From: Myxococcales bacterium
GTDB lineage: Bacteria > Myxococcota_A > Polyangia > Polyangiales > Ga0077539
Direction of reading: 5' to 3'
DNA: 64,000 nucleotides
Assembly (NCBI GenBank): GCA_013298625.1
Contig: JAAFIF010000009.1
Coordinates: 1 to 64,000, forward strand
The position numbers were made by a program, and so were the translations under genes. Each line of letters begins with the position of its first letter. The first letter of the stretch is position 1. Below the pieces are notes generated by a model, which ran no database searches, was not told where the DNA came from, and worked only from the letters and a program-made list of their open reading frames with translations. Positions 27,401 to 38,467 of this stretch are shown in pieces.

Positions 27401-28738
27401 TCAGAACGTTCCGTGTACGGACACGCCCTGGTGCGTGGCCACGACCGAGACCGTCGTGCGCTGCTCGGGGCGAACCGCGAAGGTGAGCACCGCGCCCGTC
27501 GCCGCGGCGATCGCTCCGCCGATCAGCAGCCCCGTCGTGCTCGCGTCGAGCGAGCGGATGTGCGCGGCCTCGTCGCTCGCTTGTGGGTCCCCTGGGCAGC
27601 CGCTCGCGGCGCACCGCGCGCGCAGCGAGTCGTACGCGCCGTTGCTCGCGATCCACACGGCCGCCGACGCGCCGAGCGACGCGACGCCCACGCCGGCGAT
27701 CACCGGTCCGATCGCAGACCAGCCGCGGGTGACCACCGTTCGTCGCTGAACCGCGGGCATCCGCGGCGGCGGCGCGACGGCCTCGAGCGTGACGCGACCG
27801 ATCGAGAGGTCTTCTGCCTCGCGCACGGTGATCGTCCGCTCGATCGTCGTCGCGAGCGCGCGAGAGAACGCGATCTGGTGCTGCCCAGCAGAGAGCTCGA
27901 TGGACACCGCGTCGCTCGCCGCTCCGCAGGGGCGCAGCGGGACCTCGCGGCCGTCGACGGTGACTGTGATCGGGCTGCTCGCCTGGTCGTTGGTGTTGAG
28001 TTGCTCGATCCACACGCGTGGCTGGCGATCGACCGCCGCTGGCGCTCCCGGGATCGCGAGCGTGTCGACCTGCGCGGGGGGCGCGTCGGTCTGCGATCGC
28101 GTCGCTTGCGCAGCGCACGCTCGTCGCGCGGGCGCGGGCGGAGCGTCGATGCGCACGACCCACACTTGTCCTGCCGCGAGCTCGCGCGAGACCTCGCTCG
28201 GCGCGAAGCCGGCGACCTGCGCGCGCAGCGTCTGCCGACCGGGCATGACCCACACGCGCGCGGCTTCGTTGGGAACCAGAGATTCGCGGGCGAGCGGGCG
28301 GCCGCTGAGCGACAGCTCGATCCCCGTCGGCAGCGCGGCCACCGCGGTGACGCTCGCCGACGCGACGCGCGCGACGAGCGTGCGGACCATGTCTTGACAC
28401 CCTGTCAAGACGATCCCGTGGTTCTCCGAGGGCGGCTCGGCGTTGGCCTCTCGTACGCACTGCTCGGCGCTGGTGACCGCTTCGGCGAGCTGTCCGAGCG
28501 CGAGCTGCTCTTCGGCGATGAAGCGCCGCACGGACGAGGTCATCTGGAGCCTGCCTGCTTGCTCGGCGAAATAGAGCGCGAGGCTGTGGTTGCCCTGCGT
28601 GCGCGCGCGCTGCGCTTGAGCGAGCAGGGCGCGGCGGTCGGGCGGCGCTGCGGGGCGCGACTGCGCGGCGGCGTCGAGCGAGCTCGAGACCAGCGTCAGG
28701 CCGAGGGCGAGGGCGCGGAGGCGTGGTGTGTGCTTCAT
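27401..28738 (-). CDS. exported protein with TPR-like and PEGA-like domains
   Basis: The 445-residue protein has a signal peptide (MKHTPRLRALALGLTLVSSSLDAAAQ), helical TPR-like repeats (about 35-110), then two beta domains containing PTGIELSLSGRPL and ITVTVDGREVPL that resemble PEGA modules. Two hydrophobic segments occur at about 345-365 and 405-425. It is similar in plan to the product of 20580-21488 but diverged. The 28738 ATG is favoured because upstream sequence is non-coding. It is convergent to the SMP-30 gene. Confidence 0.7.
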   Translation of the reverse strand: MKHTPRLRALALGLTLVSSSLDAAAQSRPAAPPDRRALLAQAQRARTQGNHSLALYFAEQAGRLQMTSSVRRFIAEEQLALGQLAEAVTSAEQCVREANAEPPSENHGIVLTGCQDMVRTLVARVASASVTAVAALPTGIELSLSGRPLARESLVPNEAARVWVMPGRQTLRAQVAGFAPSEVSRELAAGQVWVVRIDAPPAPARRACAAQATRSQTDAPPAQVDTLAIPGAPAAVDRQPRVWIEQLNTNDQASSPITVTVDGREVPLRPCGAASDAVSIELSAGQHQIAFSRALATTIERTITVREAEDLSIGRVTLEAVAPPPRMPAVQRRTVVTRGWSAIGPVIAGVGVASLGASAAVWIASNGAYDSLRARCAASGCPGDPQASDEAAHIRSLDASTTGLLIGGAIAAATGAVLTFAVRPEQRTTVSVVATHQGVSVHGTF

Positions 28739-28855
28739 GCGCGGCGCGGCGCGAAGGGTAGCACCCTCTGTCGCTCGACAGGCGCGCAGATCGCGTGCTG
28801 TCGCCGTCGCTGCGGGGAGTGAACCTCGCGTCGCGTGGCGGTAGCATCGGATCCA

Positions 28856-29428
28856 ATGACCTACCGAGCGGACCGCAGCGCGATCGAGCACGAGCTCGAT
28901 GCGCTCAGGCAAGAGCTGGCGACGTTGGCGCGCGCGGTGAGCGCTCCTGTCGAGTTCGAGGCGAGGCGCATCGCGCTCGAGACCGAGATCGCGCGGGTCG
29001 AGGGGCGATTGCGCGGAGCGCGGCCAGAGATCCCGCTGTTGAGCCAGCTCAAGGTCGTCGGGCCGTGCGATCAGCCGTGGTCGGCGATGCAGGGCAGCGA
29101 GAGCGTTCGGCGCTGCGGGGTGTGCGACCAAAACGTCTACAAGCTCGAGGCGATGACGGTGCGCGAGATCGAGGACATGGTCTTGTTCACCAACGGCGCT
29201 CCGTGCACGCAGCTGCGACGGCGTCAGGACGGCACGATCATCACGCGCGAGTGTGTCCGCGCCGAGTCCGAGCGTCGGCTGCGCCGCGGGCGCGCGATGA
29301 CCAACGTCACCGCGGTGGTGCTGACCGCGATCCTCGCGGGGACGGCTGTGTACTTCTGGCAGAGCGCGAACGAGCGCGCGCACCACAAGGTCGACGGCGG
29401 CTCGTCGCTGGGCGTCTCGGCGCTCTAG
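28856..29428 (+). CDS. CxxC-motif membrane protein common in Myxococcota
   Basis: The 190-residue protein starts with a coiled-coil-like helix (about 5-60). A compact Cys domain (about 65-140) follows, with the family pattern CDQPWSAMQG, RRCGVCDQNVYKLEAMT and a later CTQLRRRQDGTIITRECV. One C-terminal membrane segment lies near residues 150-170. Domains with this Cys and W...M arrangement are abundant in Myxococcota, often on membrane anchors, and have no known function; a metal or redox role is plausible. ATG 28856 is preferred over GTG 28835. Confidence 0.72.
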   Translation: MTYRADRSAIEHELDALRQELATLARAVSAPVEFEARRIALETEIARVEGRLRGARPEIPLLSQLKVVGPCDQPWSAMQGSESVRRCGVCDQNVYKLEAMTVREIEDMVLFTNGAPCTQLRRRQDGTIITRECVRAESERRLRRGRAMTNVTAVVLTAILAGTAVYFWQSANERAHHKVDGGSSLGVSAL

Positions 29429-29439
29429 GCCGCGCCCGC

Positions 29440-30675
29440 TCAGCGCAGGGCGTCTCGCGCCCACGCAGAGAACGCGCGCGCGGCGTCGGGCGAGTAGGGG
29501 CCAGGAGGGCTCGTCAGCGACGCGAGGGCAGAGTCGTGCCGCGCGTATCCGTGGTCTGTGCGCGGGACGGTGATCAGCGTAGCGGCTGGAGAAACGCTAG
29601 CGATTCGTCGGTGCTCGTCGAGAGTCGTGAGCCAGTCGCACTCGCCCCAGAGCGCGAGCAGCGGTCTGTTGATCCCTTCGAGCGCCGCGGCCGTGGGGCA
29701 CTGGTACACCTCGCGCCAGAAGCGCGCGGGGCGGCCGTCGATGGCGTTGTTCTCGACGTCGATCCCGAACATCGCTTTGTGCTCGGCGAGCGAAGCAAAC
29801 CGCGCCACCGCTTGCGCGACGGTCTCGCCTCGCACGTGCACGGTGGCGCAGAGCGCTTGCTGCGCGCGCACGGCTCGCTCGATCTGCGCTTCGGACGCGC
29901 GCTGCATGAGCATCCGTCGGCGCAAGAGCGCGTCGAGGTACTCGGTCCACGTGTCGATGCCCGAGCCCCACACGGCGACGGCCCGCGCCGAGAGCGCGTC
30001 GGCGACGAAGGGAGCGTGCAGTCCGCCCAGCGAATAGCCGTAGATCACCCGCGGCCGCGTGGTGAACTTGAGCGCGCTGCTCGCGGCGGTGATGATGTCG
30101 TCGCGCTCTTCGACGAACCCCTGCGCGGCGCCGTCTCCCTCGCTGTCTCCGAGCCCTCGTCGCTCGACGCGCACGACGCTGAAGCCCGCGCGCGCGACGT
30201 CTTCGATCCAGCGACGCAGCGGGTACTCTGGGGCGCTCGGCCAGTCCCAGCTGTCGCGCCGATAGCCGGGCAACAGAACGACGTGGGCGTCGGGCTCGCG
30301 CTCGGACGGGCTGGTGACGATCACGCGCAGCAGCGTGCCGTCGGCGAGCGCGACGGACTCGTAGTGGTTCTTCACTCCTTCGGCGACCTCGCGGGCGCGC
30401 TCGTAGACGTGCACTTTGACAGGGCGCGGACGGGCGCCGTCGCGCTCGACCCAGAGGGTGACGTCGTCGCCGTAGCGAAGGGACGCGGCCCAGCTGCGAA
30501 ACACCGCTTCGCTCGCGAAGGACCGCTGGTCTGCCGCGAGCAACACGTCTCCGACGAGCACGCCTCCGTGGTGCGCGCCGCTGTTGGGCGTGACGGCGGT
30601 GACGCGCGCGCCGGGCCCATCGGCGAACCACTCGAAGCGCACGCCGAGCGCGCCGCGTCGCTGCAGAGCGCGCAT
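29440..30675 (-). CDS. PDZ domain fused to alpha/beta hydrolase
   Basis: The 411-residue protein has a PDZ-like N-terminal domain (about 5-90; RVTAVTPNSGAHHGGVLVGDVLLA). It is followed by an alpha/beta hydrolase with nucleophile GYSLGG near residue 200, acid in WGECDWLT and His in TDHGYARH, a complete triad. There is no signal peptide. PDZ fused to a hydrolase is unusual; the PDZ could recruit the enzyme to a protein or peptide substrate. It starts 3 bp after the stop of the GHL10 gene, so the two form an operon. Confidence 0.82.
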   Translation of the reverse strand: MRALQRRGALGVRFEWFADGPGARVTAVTPNSGAHHGGVLVGDVLLAADQRSFASEAVFRSWAASLRYGDDVTLWVERDGARPRPVKVHVYERAREVAEGVKNHYESVALADGTLLRVIVTSPSEREPDAHVVLLPGYRRDSWDWPSAPEYPLRRWIEDVARAGFSVVRVERRGLGDSEGDGAAQGFVEERDDIITAASSALKFTTRPRVIYGYSLGGLHAPFVADALSARAVAVWGSGIDTWTEYLDALLRRRMLMQRASEAQIERAVRAQQALCATVHVRGETVAQAVARFASLAEHKAMFGIDVENNAIDGRPARFWREVYQCPTAAALEGINRPLLALWGECDWLTTLDEHRRIASVSPAATLITVPRTDHGYARHDSALASLTSPPGPYSPDAARAFSAWARDALR

Positions 30676-30678
30676 GGC

Positions 30679-32352
30679 TCAGCGCACCTCGACGACGCGC
30701 CCGAGGCTCTCTCGGTCGTCGAGCGCGACCGCCGAGACCGCCCAGCGGCCTGGAGAAACACCGGTGATCATGGCGCTCGACGCGGCGCTCACCCGGTCGA
30801 TCACCCAGCTCGAGCGCGCGGCGTCGAAGCGGTAGAGCGCCCACGCGCGCACGGTCGCAGGGGCCGCGTGCGCGACGGTGATCGCGTTGCCGACGGGCGA
30901 AGCCGAGGGCGGATCGACGGCGCCTCGCGCGGTGATGAGCGGCGGCGGAAGGGCGGGCGCGCCGTAGAAGTCGCGGCGGAGCATCGCGGCCACGCCCATC
31001 GTGTCGCGGAGGATCTGCCGGCCCTGAAAGAACACGTTGCCGAGCGACCCTCGGTCTCGATTGGCGCGGGACGTTCGAATTTGCGCGCGGATCTCGTCGA
31101 GCGTCCAAGCGGCGGTCGTCCCGATCTTGGTGATGTCGTTGCCGGCGAAGACGTACGCGCGGCCGCGGGTCTGCTCGGCCCACCAGGGCAACAGGGTGTT
31201 GTACGACTGCGCGGTCTGCGTCGTAGGCCAGTAGAGCTGCGGAGCGATGTAGTCCACGGACCCGGCGCGCACCCACGCGAGCGGGTCGCACGCGATGACG
31301 TTGTAGGCGTCGAGGCCGTTGATGCCCGCGGGCATTCCGGGGCGGTAGATGCCGAAGGGCGAGACGCCGAAGCGCACCGTGGGGCGCGCGGCGCGCGCGG
31401 CCGCAGAGCTCTCGGCGATCATTCGGTTGACGTTGTCCCGTCGCCACTCGTTCTTGCTGGTGATCGTCCCGCCCGCGGCGCGGTACGCGTTGAACAGGTC
31501 GTCGTCCGCGAACGGCGTGTTCATCGCGTCGGGGTACGGATAGAAGTAGTCGTCGAAGTGGATCCCGTCGACGGCGTACCGCGTCGCGACGTCGCGAACC
31601 ACGCGAACGATGTGCGCGCGCACGGCGTCGGCGCCGGGGTTCATCACGATCGCGTTGTTGTAGCGGACCGCGTGCTGCGAGAGCGTGCGCGTGACGCTGT
31701 TGCTCGCCGTGGTGAAGCGCGTGTCTGCGGCGCCGCGGTACGGGTTCATCCACGCGTGCACTTCGATGGCTCGCTGGTGCGCGAGCGTGACGAGCACGTC
31801 GAGCGGGTCGATCCCAGGGTCGCGTCCCTGCGTTCCTGTGAGAAATCGCGACCAGGGTTCGATCGTCGATCGGTACAGCGCGTCGCTCTCGGGGCGGATC
31901 TGAAACACGATCGCGTTGAGCCCCGTCGCCGCGGCGGTGTCGACGATCGTCTGCAGCTCTGCGCGCAGCTGCGCGGCGTTGAGCGACGCCGTCGACGGGT
32001 ACGTGAGGTTGTAGACAGACGCGACCCACATCGCCCGAAACTCTCTCTCGTGCGAGACCGCAACGAGCGTCGGCGCTGCGCCGGCGTCTTGCGCGGCGTC
32101 ACCGCTCGCGTCGCGTCGAGCGTCGGTGTCCGTGGCGTCCGCCAACACCGATGCGTCCTCGGGGTTTTGCGCGTCCGGTGCGTCCGTCGCAGCCGCGTCG
32201 AGCGCGCTGCCGTCCTCGCGGTCGACGAATGCGTCGCGCATGGCGTCATCGAGCGCCGCGCCGTCCTCCCGCGCGTCTGGCCCGTCGATCGGCCCCGCGC
32301 AGGCGGCGAGGGTGGCGAGGGCGATCGTCGAGAGCAGCGGACGTGTGCGCAT
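30679..32352 (-). CDS. lipoprotein with GHL10 glycoside-hydrolase-like domain
   Basis: The ATG at 32352 gives a lipoprotein signal (ALATLAAC, Cys near 18). An Asp/Ala-rich linker (20-100) precedes a GHL10 (DUF187, YngK-like) TIM-barrel domain. Its markers are EFRAMWVASVYNLTYPS, GLNAIVFQIRPESDALY, IHFDDYFYPYP and FGVSPFGIYRP. The family is predicted to hydrolyse glycans of the cell wall or matrix. A short C-terminal beta domain follows. Upstream lies a region with three CCATGG palindromes at 12-bp spacing. Confidence 0.88.
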   Translation of the reverse strand: MRTRPLLSTIALATLAACAGPIDGPDAREDGAALDDAMRDAFVDREDGSALDAAATDAPDAQNPEDASVLADATDTDARRDASGDAAQDAGAAPTLVAVSHEREFRAMWVASVYNLTYPSTASLNAAQLRAELQTIVDTAAATGLNAIVFQIRPESDALYRSTIEPWSRFLTGTQGRDPGIDPLDVLVTLAHQRAIEVHAWMNPYRGAADTRFTTASNSVTRTLSQHAVRYNNAIVMNPGADAVRAHIVRVVRDVATRYAVDGIHFDDYFYPYPDAMNTPFADDDLFNAYRAAGGTITSKNEWRRDNVNRMIAESSAAARAARPTVRFGVSPFGIYRPGMPAGINGLDAYNVIACDPLAWVRAGSVDYIAPQLYWPTTQTAQSYNTLLPWWAEQTRGRAYVFAGNDITKIGTTAAWTLDEIRAQIRTSRANRDRGSLGNVFFQGRQILRDTMGVAAMLRRDFYGAPALPPPLITARGAVDPPSASPVGNAITVAHAAPATVRAWALYRFDAARSSWVIDRVSAASSAMITGVSPGRWAVSAVALDDRESLGRVVEVR

Positions 32353-32392
32353 GGCGCGCGAGCGTAGCAACACCGGACGCAGAGCGGTGCCG

Positions 32393-32428
32393 CCATGGCG
32401 GCCTCCATGGCGGTCTCCATGGCAGCCG
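32393..32428. repeat. three 12-bp CCATGG-containing repeats in divergent promoter region
   Basis: CCATGG palindromes start at 32393, 32405 and 32417, each with related 6-bp flanks, in the gap between divergent genes. They lie about 40-75 bp upstream of the GHL10 start and may be protein-binding sites. Confidence 0.35.
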
Positions 32429-32590
32429 CCACCCTTGCCGAACAACGACCCGCGCGTCTCGCAGAACGGAGGAACGGTCGTGCGCGCGTCCTTCTTCTCG
32501 TCTCGTCTCGTAGCGCCTCGCCGCTCGGCACGAATCAACAGCGCCGAGACGCAGCGGTGGCCGCGCTCTTGCGAGGCGAGCGCTCGGTTC

Positions 32591-33484
32591 ATGCACGCTC
32601 CCTTCGACCTGTTGTCCAAAGGTGTGATCGACGCGACGCTCTCGCCGTATTGCCCGGTCTCGCTGCAAGAGCCTGTCGTCTCCGACGCGCTCTACGCGGA
32701 CGCTGTGGTCGATCCTCCCGACGATCTGCGACCGCTGCGCGCGCTCGGATTGCTCGGCCGCATGGCGATGGAGCCGTGCGCGATCGAGCCGTTCTCGGGC
32801 ACTCCCTCGGTCTTCGACGTCGATCGATGCCTCGGGCGCGTATCCCTGCTGCGCGCCGAACACGCGGTCCCTCGCGCGCTGTGGGTCATCGCCGCTGGCC
32901 GACCCGAGTCGGTCATCGCGGAGTGGCGCCTCGTCGTGCGTCGCGCGTGGGGCGAGGGAATCTACCAGAGCGCCGTCCGCCGCGCGCCGCGCGTGGTGGT
33001 CGTGCGCGAGTTGCCGCGAACGCGAGCCACGCTGCTCGTGCGCCTCATGGGGCGCGGCGAAGATCTGTCCAACGCGGTCGCCGACGCGCTCGCGTTGCCC
33101 GAGACGAGCTGGGAGCGGCCCATCGTGCGACGCCTGCTCTTGCGGGTGCGCGACGATCTGGCAAGGATGATCGGACGCAGCGACACGAACGAAGAGGTCG
33201 AGATGAGATATCAGCAAATCGCAGCAGAAGCAGACAAGATGCTGGCCGAAGCAGAAGCGCGCGGCGAAGCGCGTGGCGAAGCGCGTGGCGAAGCGCGTGG
33301 CGAAGCGCGCGGCGAAGCGCGCGGCGAAGCGATGGCCCTGCGCACGGTGCTCTCGACCCGGGGCTTCTCGATCGACCACGAGACCGACGCGCGCATCGAC
33401 GCCTGCGGCGACCCTGCCCGATTGCGACAGTGGATCTCGCGCGCCGTGACGGCGAGCACCGTCGCTGCTGTGTTCGAAGACTGA
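32591..33484 (+). CDS. uncharacterised protein with GEAR repeat tail
   Basis: The ATG at 32591 opens a 297-residue protein beginning MHAPFDLLSKGVIDATLSPYC. Similar proteins, with an N-terminal segment starting xDPFDxxSKG and a C-terminal coiled tail of repeated acidic/basic tetrapeptides, recur in Myxococcota and recall Rpn/PD-(D/E)XK-type proteins in layout; that link is a guess. The tail (about 220-245) has six GEAR units encoded by a 12-bp tandem repeat. It is followed 7 bp later by a 400-residue unknown. Confidence 0.6.
   Translation: MHAPFDLLSKGVIDATLSPYCPVSLQEPVVSDALYADAVVDPPDDLRPLRALGLLGRMAMEPCAIEPFSGTPSVFDVDRCLGRVSLLRAEHAVPRALWVIAAGRPESVIAEWRLVVRRAWGEGIYQSAVRRAPRVVVVRELPRTRATLLVRLMGRGEDLSNAVADALALPETSWERPIVRRLLLRVRDDLARMIGRSDTNEEVEMRYQQIAAEADKMLAEAEARGEARGEARGEARGEARGEARGEAMALRTVLSTRGFSIDHETDARIDACGDPARLRQWISRAVTASTVAAVFED
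33254..33331 (+). repeat. 12-bp in-frame tandem repeat encoding GEAR units
   Basis: Six consecutive copies of GAAGCGCGYGGC at a 12-bp period, plus a partial seventh, lie within the coding sequence. Each adds Glu-Ala-Arg-Gly. Copies differ only at one third-codon position, so the array is likely recent and variable in length. Confidence 0.9.
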
Positions 33485-33491
33485 CCCGCCG

Positions 33492-34694
33492 ATGGCGATC
33501 AACCCGCGCAGGATGCGCAAGCTCACGGTCGACGGCGCGCGCTGGTTCTGGCGCGCCGATGGCGTGTGGGGGCTCGATCAGCTCGTCGTCCTGCGCGAAG
33601 ACCGTCGCACCATGCTCTGGCTGCGCAACGGAGCGAACCCCACCCTGCGCGTCGTGCGCTCTCCCAGAGACGAGCTCGAAGGCCTCTACGTCGTCCCGAA
33701 CCTGCCGGCGCTGATGGAGCTCGGACCCGGCGCCGCAGCATCCCTCGCGCGGTGGATCGAGAGCGACGCGCCCAAACAGCGCGTGGTCCCCGCGCCGCTC
33801 GCCCCTGCAGCGCTCGATCCCATCCGCAAAGAGTGCCGACGCGAAGGGCGCTATTGGTTCGACCCCGAAGGCGACGAAGACGCCGTGCGCGCGGTGCTCG
33901 AAGAGATCCTGCAGCGGCCGGTCATCGCGCCCTTGCTCGCGGAGCTCGAGCGCGAGCTCGGCCCGCGAAAGACCCAACAATGGACCAGCGAGTGCCTCGA
34001 GGCTCTCGTCGCGCGCGGCGCGCTCGACGACCGCTGGCTCCGCGCGGACGCCCGCCGCGTGGCCGTCGACGCGCAGCGCATCCGTGACGAAGCGCCGTGC
34101 GGATTTCGCTCGTTGAGGGCCCTGTGGGCGCTCGCCAAAGCGCCGCGCGCGGTGCTCGACGCCGAGCGGCTCGCGCGCGAATTCGAGGCTCGCTATCGCG
34201 CGTTCGTCAGCGACGATCGCCTGGGCGACGGACCCGCCGCGCTCTCGTGGCTCGTCGTCGAACACCCCCGCGTCGGCGCGATTCCCGTGCAGGATCCTTC
34301 GGGCGCGCCCATGACGTTTGCGCCCATGCACGAGTGGTGGGCCGTCACGATGCAGCTCGAGAGCGAAGCGCTGCTCTCGCTCGTCGAGTGGCCCGAGACG
34401 ACGCGCACCCTCGACGCGTACCGCGCCGACGCGTCCGCGCAGAGCCCGCTGCTCGCGCTCGCGTGGCAGCACACCGAAGAGCAGCGCGCGTGGCGCGCCC
34501 TGTGCGAGCGAGGCGTCGAGCTGCGTCGCGACGAGAGCGCCGAGCAAGACGGCGTACACCGTCGGTGGCTCGGCCGGCCTGCGCGCTCGGTGCCAGCGCT
34601 GTGCGAGCCGACCGCGGCCATCGCGCGCGCGGGATTTGCGCTCTGGTCCGCGATGCCGTGGCGGATGGTGCTCATCGCGACGGTGCAGCCGTAG
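33492..34694 (+). CDS. hypothetical protein, 400 aa
   Basis: A soluble 400-residue protein with no signal peptide or membrane segment. It starts 7 bp after the GEAR protein, suggesting co-transcription. The N-terminal 80 residues ([22 protein letters not shown]...LWLRNG) look like a beta-rich module, and the rest is helical with many Arg/Glu pairs. I do not recognise the family. The pair (GEAR protein plus this one) might be a functional unit. Confidence 0.5.
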   Translation: MAINPRRMRKLTVDGARWFWRADGVWGLDQLVVLREDRRTMLWLRNGANPTLRVVRSPRDELEGLYVVPNLPALMELGPGAAASLARWIESDAPKQRVVPAPLAPAALDPIRKECRREGRYWFDPEGDEDAVRAVLEEILQRPVIAPLLAELERELGPRKTQQWTSECLEALVARGALDDRWLRADARRVAVDAQRIRDEAPCGFRSLRALWALAKAPRAVLDAERLAREFEARYRAFVSDDRLGDGPAALSWLVVEHPRVGAIPVQDPSGAPMTFAPMHEWWAVTMQLESEALLSLVEWPETTRTLDAYRADASAQSPLLALAWQHTEEQRAWRALCERGVELRRDESAEQDGVHRRWLGRPARSVPALCEPTAAIARAGFALWSAMPWRMVLIATVQP

Positions 34695-34746
34695 CGTAGG
34701 CGTTTGCTGCTCGCGGCTGCTTTTGCTCTGCTACGCTCGAGAGATC

Positions 34747-34767
34747 ATCGCTCAGAGCGTGAGCGAT
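34747..34767 (+). promoter_or_regulatory. 8-bp perfect hairpin upstream of prkA RBS
   Basis: ATCGCTCA at 34747-34754 pairs with TGAGCGAT at 34760-34767 around a 5-nt loop, just 5' to the GGAGGAG ribosome-binding site of prkA. It may be an operator, a terminator remnant or an RNA element. Confidence 0.35.
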
Positions 34768-34785
34768 GGAGGAGCATTTCGACGC

Positions 34786-36852
<2,067 letters not shown>

Positions 36853-36859
36853 GCGAGGG

Positions 36860-36874
36860 CCGATCGGCGATCGG
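36860..36874 (+). terminator. short hairpin after prkA
   Basis: CCGATC-GGC-GATCGG begins 8 bp after the prkA stop. A 6-bp stem with a 3-nt loop; no T-run follows, so factor-independent termination is uncertain. Confidence 0.4.
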
Positions 36875-36948
36875 TGTTCGTCCGCGCCGGGTGGGGCGCT
36901 GTGGAATGAAGGCGAGCGCCGTTGGGGGGGCGTATAGTCCGACGATCG

Positions 36949-38463
36949 ATGCGTTCTTTCGTGCGATCGCTGCTCGCCTCGTCACTGCTCGCGCTGGTCG
37001 GCTGCGACCCCGCGGGCCCGCCCGGAAACTGCGGCGGTCGCCCTCGCAGTCAGTGCGTCGACTCGCTCGAAGTGGGTGACTCGTTTGCGTGCGCGCTGCT
37101 CAGCGATCGCACCGTGTGGTGCTGGGGACGCGACGACGACGGACAGCTCGGGTACAGCGCGTCGGACCTTTGCCCGGTGAGCGTGGGCGCGGGGCAGACG
37201 CGGTCGGTCGCGTGTCACAATTTTCCGCAGCAGGTGACGGGGCTCGCGGCAGATCGCAGGACCGTTCGCGTGGGCGGGGCGCACGTGTGCGCGGGCGCGG
37301 GCGCGCAGGGCTACCAGTGCTGGGGCGCCAACGAGACCGGGCAGCTCGGGACCGGGACGCAGTTCTCTTCGCCGACGCCCGCCATGGTCCCCGCGAGCAC
37401 CGAAGCGGCGACCAGCATGGCTCCAGGCCGCCACCACACCTGCCGCAGCGCCGCAGGAAAGGTCCACTGCTGGGGCGCCAATCACCGAGGGCAGCTAGGA
37501 GTTCGGGACGTCAGCGAGCGCTGCACGCTCGGGGCTGAGATGATTTCGTGTGCGCGCTCTCCGGTCGAGGTCCCCGGCCTCGACTCGGTGAAGCTGGTGG
37601 TCTCTGGCGACGCGCACACCTGCGCGCTCACTGACGACGGCGCGGTGTTGTGCTGGGGCGACGATTCGTTTGGGCAGCTCGGCGACGGCGAGCCCGGCGG
37701 TGATCCCGCGGTGACCCCCGTGCGCGTGCAGACCGAGCGAGGGGCGCTCTACGGCGTGGTCGAGCTGTCCGCGGGCGCCTCGCACACCTGTGCGCTGCGC
37801 GAGGACCGCTCGGTGCTGTGCTGGGGCCGCAACGACCAAGGGCAGCTCGGCGTCGCCGTCGCGATGAACGTCCCGATGGGCTGCGCCGCGGCGTGCTCGG
37901 CTCGCGCGGTGATCGCCGACGATTTCGAGGGCACCGGGCTGCTTCCGCAGGGCGACGCGAGCTTTCGTATCGACGGAGACACGCCGGACGTGATCGACCC
38001 AGAGCCGGACGCCGGGGTTGCGATGGAGGCTGCGGTGATGATGGACGCGAGCGCTCTGCGCGAGGGGGGCGCCGTGATGGACAGCGGGCACGCTGACGCG
38101 CGGGCCGAGGACACCGCGGTGATGCGCGCGCGGCCGACGCCGATCGGGCTCTCGGTCGGCGGCGAGAGCGCGTGCGTGGTGATGGACAACGGGACCGTGC
38201 GCTGCTGGGGAAGCGACGCGCTGGGACAGCTCGGCGACGGCCGTCCGGGAGGGTTTTCTCCGGCCGCAACACAAGTGATCGCCTCGCCGGGCGCGACCAC
38301 GAACAACCCGCTGCAGAGCGTCGCGTCGGTCAGCGTCGGGGGATCGAGCGCGTGCGCCGTCCTCTCGGATCACACCGTGCGCTGCTGGGGCAGCAACGAA
38401 GCCGGCGCGCTCGGCACCGGAAATCTCTCTCCCGCCGCGGGCCCGGTCCCCTTGAGCTGGTGA
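36949..38463 (+). CDS. RCC1-repeat lipoprotein
   Basis: The ATG at 36949 gives MRSFVRSLLASSLLALVGC, with the lipobox Cys at residue 19. The 504-residue protein contains several RCC1-type repeats, each with a C-x-WG-x-N-x-x-GQLG pattern (CWGRDDDGQLG, CWGANETGQLG, CWGANHRGQLG, CWGDDSFGQLG, CWGRNDQGQLG and two near the end), forming a beta propeller. An Asp/Ala-rich insertion near residues 340-390 interrupts it. It is likely exposed on the outer membrane as a binding protein. A lipoprotein gene follows 4 bp later. Confidence 0.88.
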   Translation: MRSFVRSLLASSLLALVGCDPAGPPGNCGGRPRSQCVDSLEVGDSFACALLSDRTVWCWGRDDDGQLGYSASDLCPVSVGAGQTRSVACHNFPQQVTGLAADRRTVRVGGAHVCAGAGAQGYQCWGANETGQLGTGTQFSSPTPAMVPASTEAATSMAPGRHHTCRSAAGKVHCWGANHRGQLGVRDVSERCTLGAEMISCARSPVEVPGLDSVKLVVSGDAHTCALTDDGAVLCWGDDSFGQLGDGEPGGDPAVTPVRVQTERGALYGVVELSAGASHTCALREDRSVLCWGRNDQGQLGVAVAMNVPMGCAAACSARAVIADDFEGTGLLPQGDASFRIDGDTPDVIDPEPDAGVAMEAAVMMDASALREGGAVMDSGHADARAEDTAVMRARPTPIGLSVGGESACVVMDNGTVRCWGSDALGQLGDGRPGGFSPAATQVIASPGATTNNPLQSVASVSVGGSSACAVLSDHTVRCWGSNEAGALGTGNLSPAAGPVPLSW

Positions 38464-38467
38464 CACA

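Noticed and set aside
33254..33331. Mobile or regulatory repeat
   Set aside because: The 12-bp units are in frame and encode a protein repeat, so they are a coding tandem repeat rather than a separate element.
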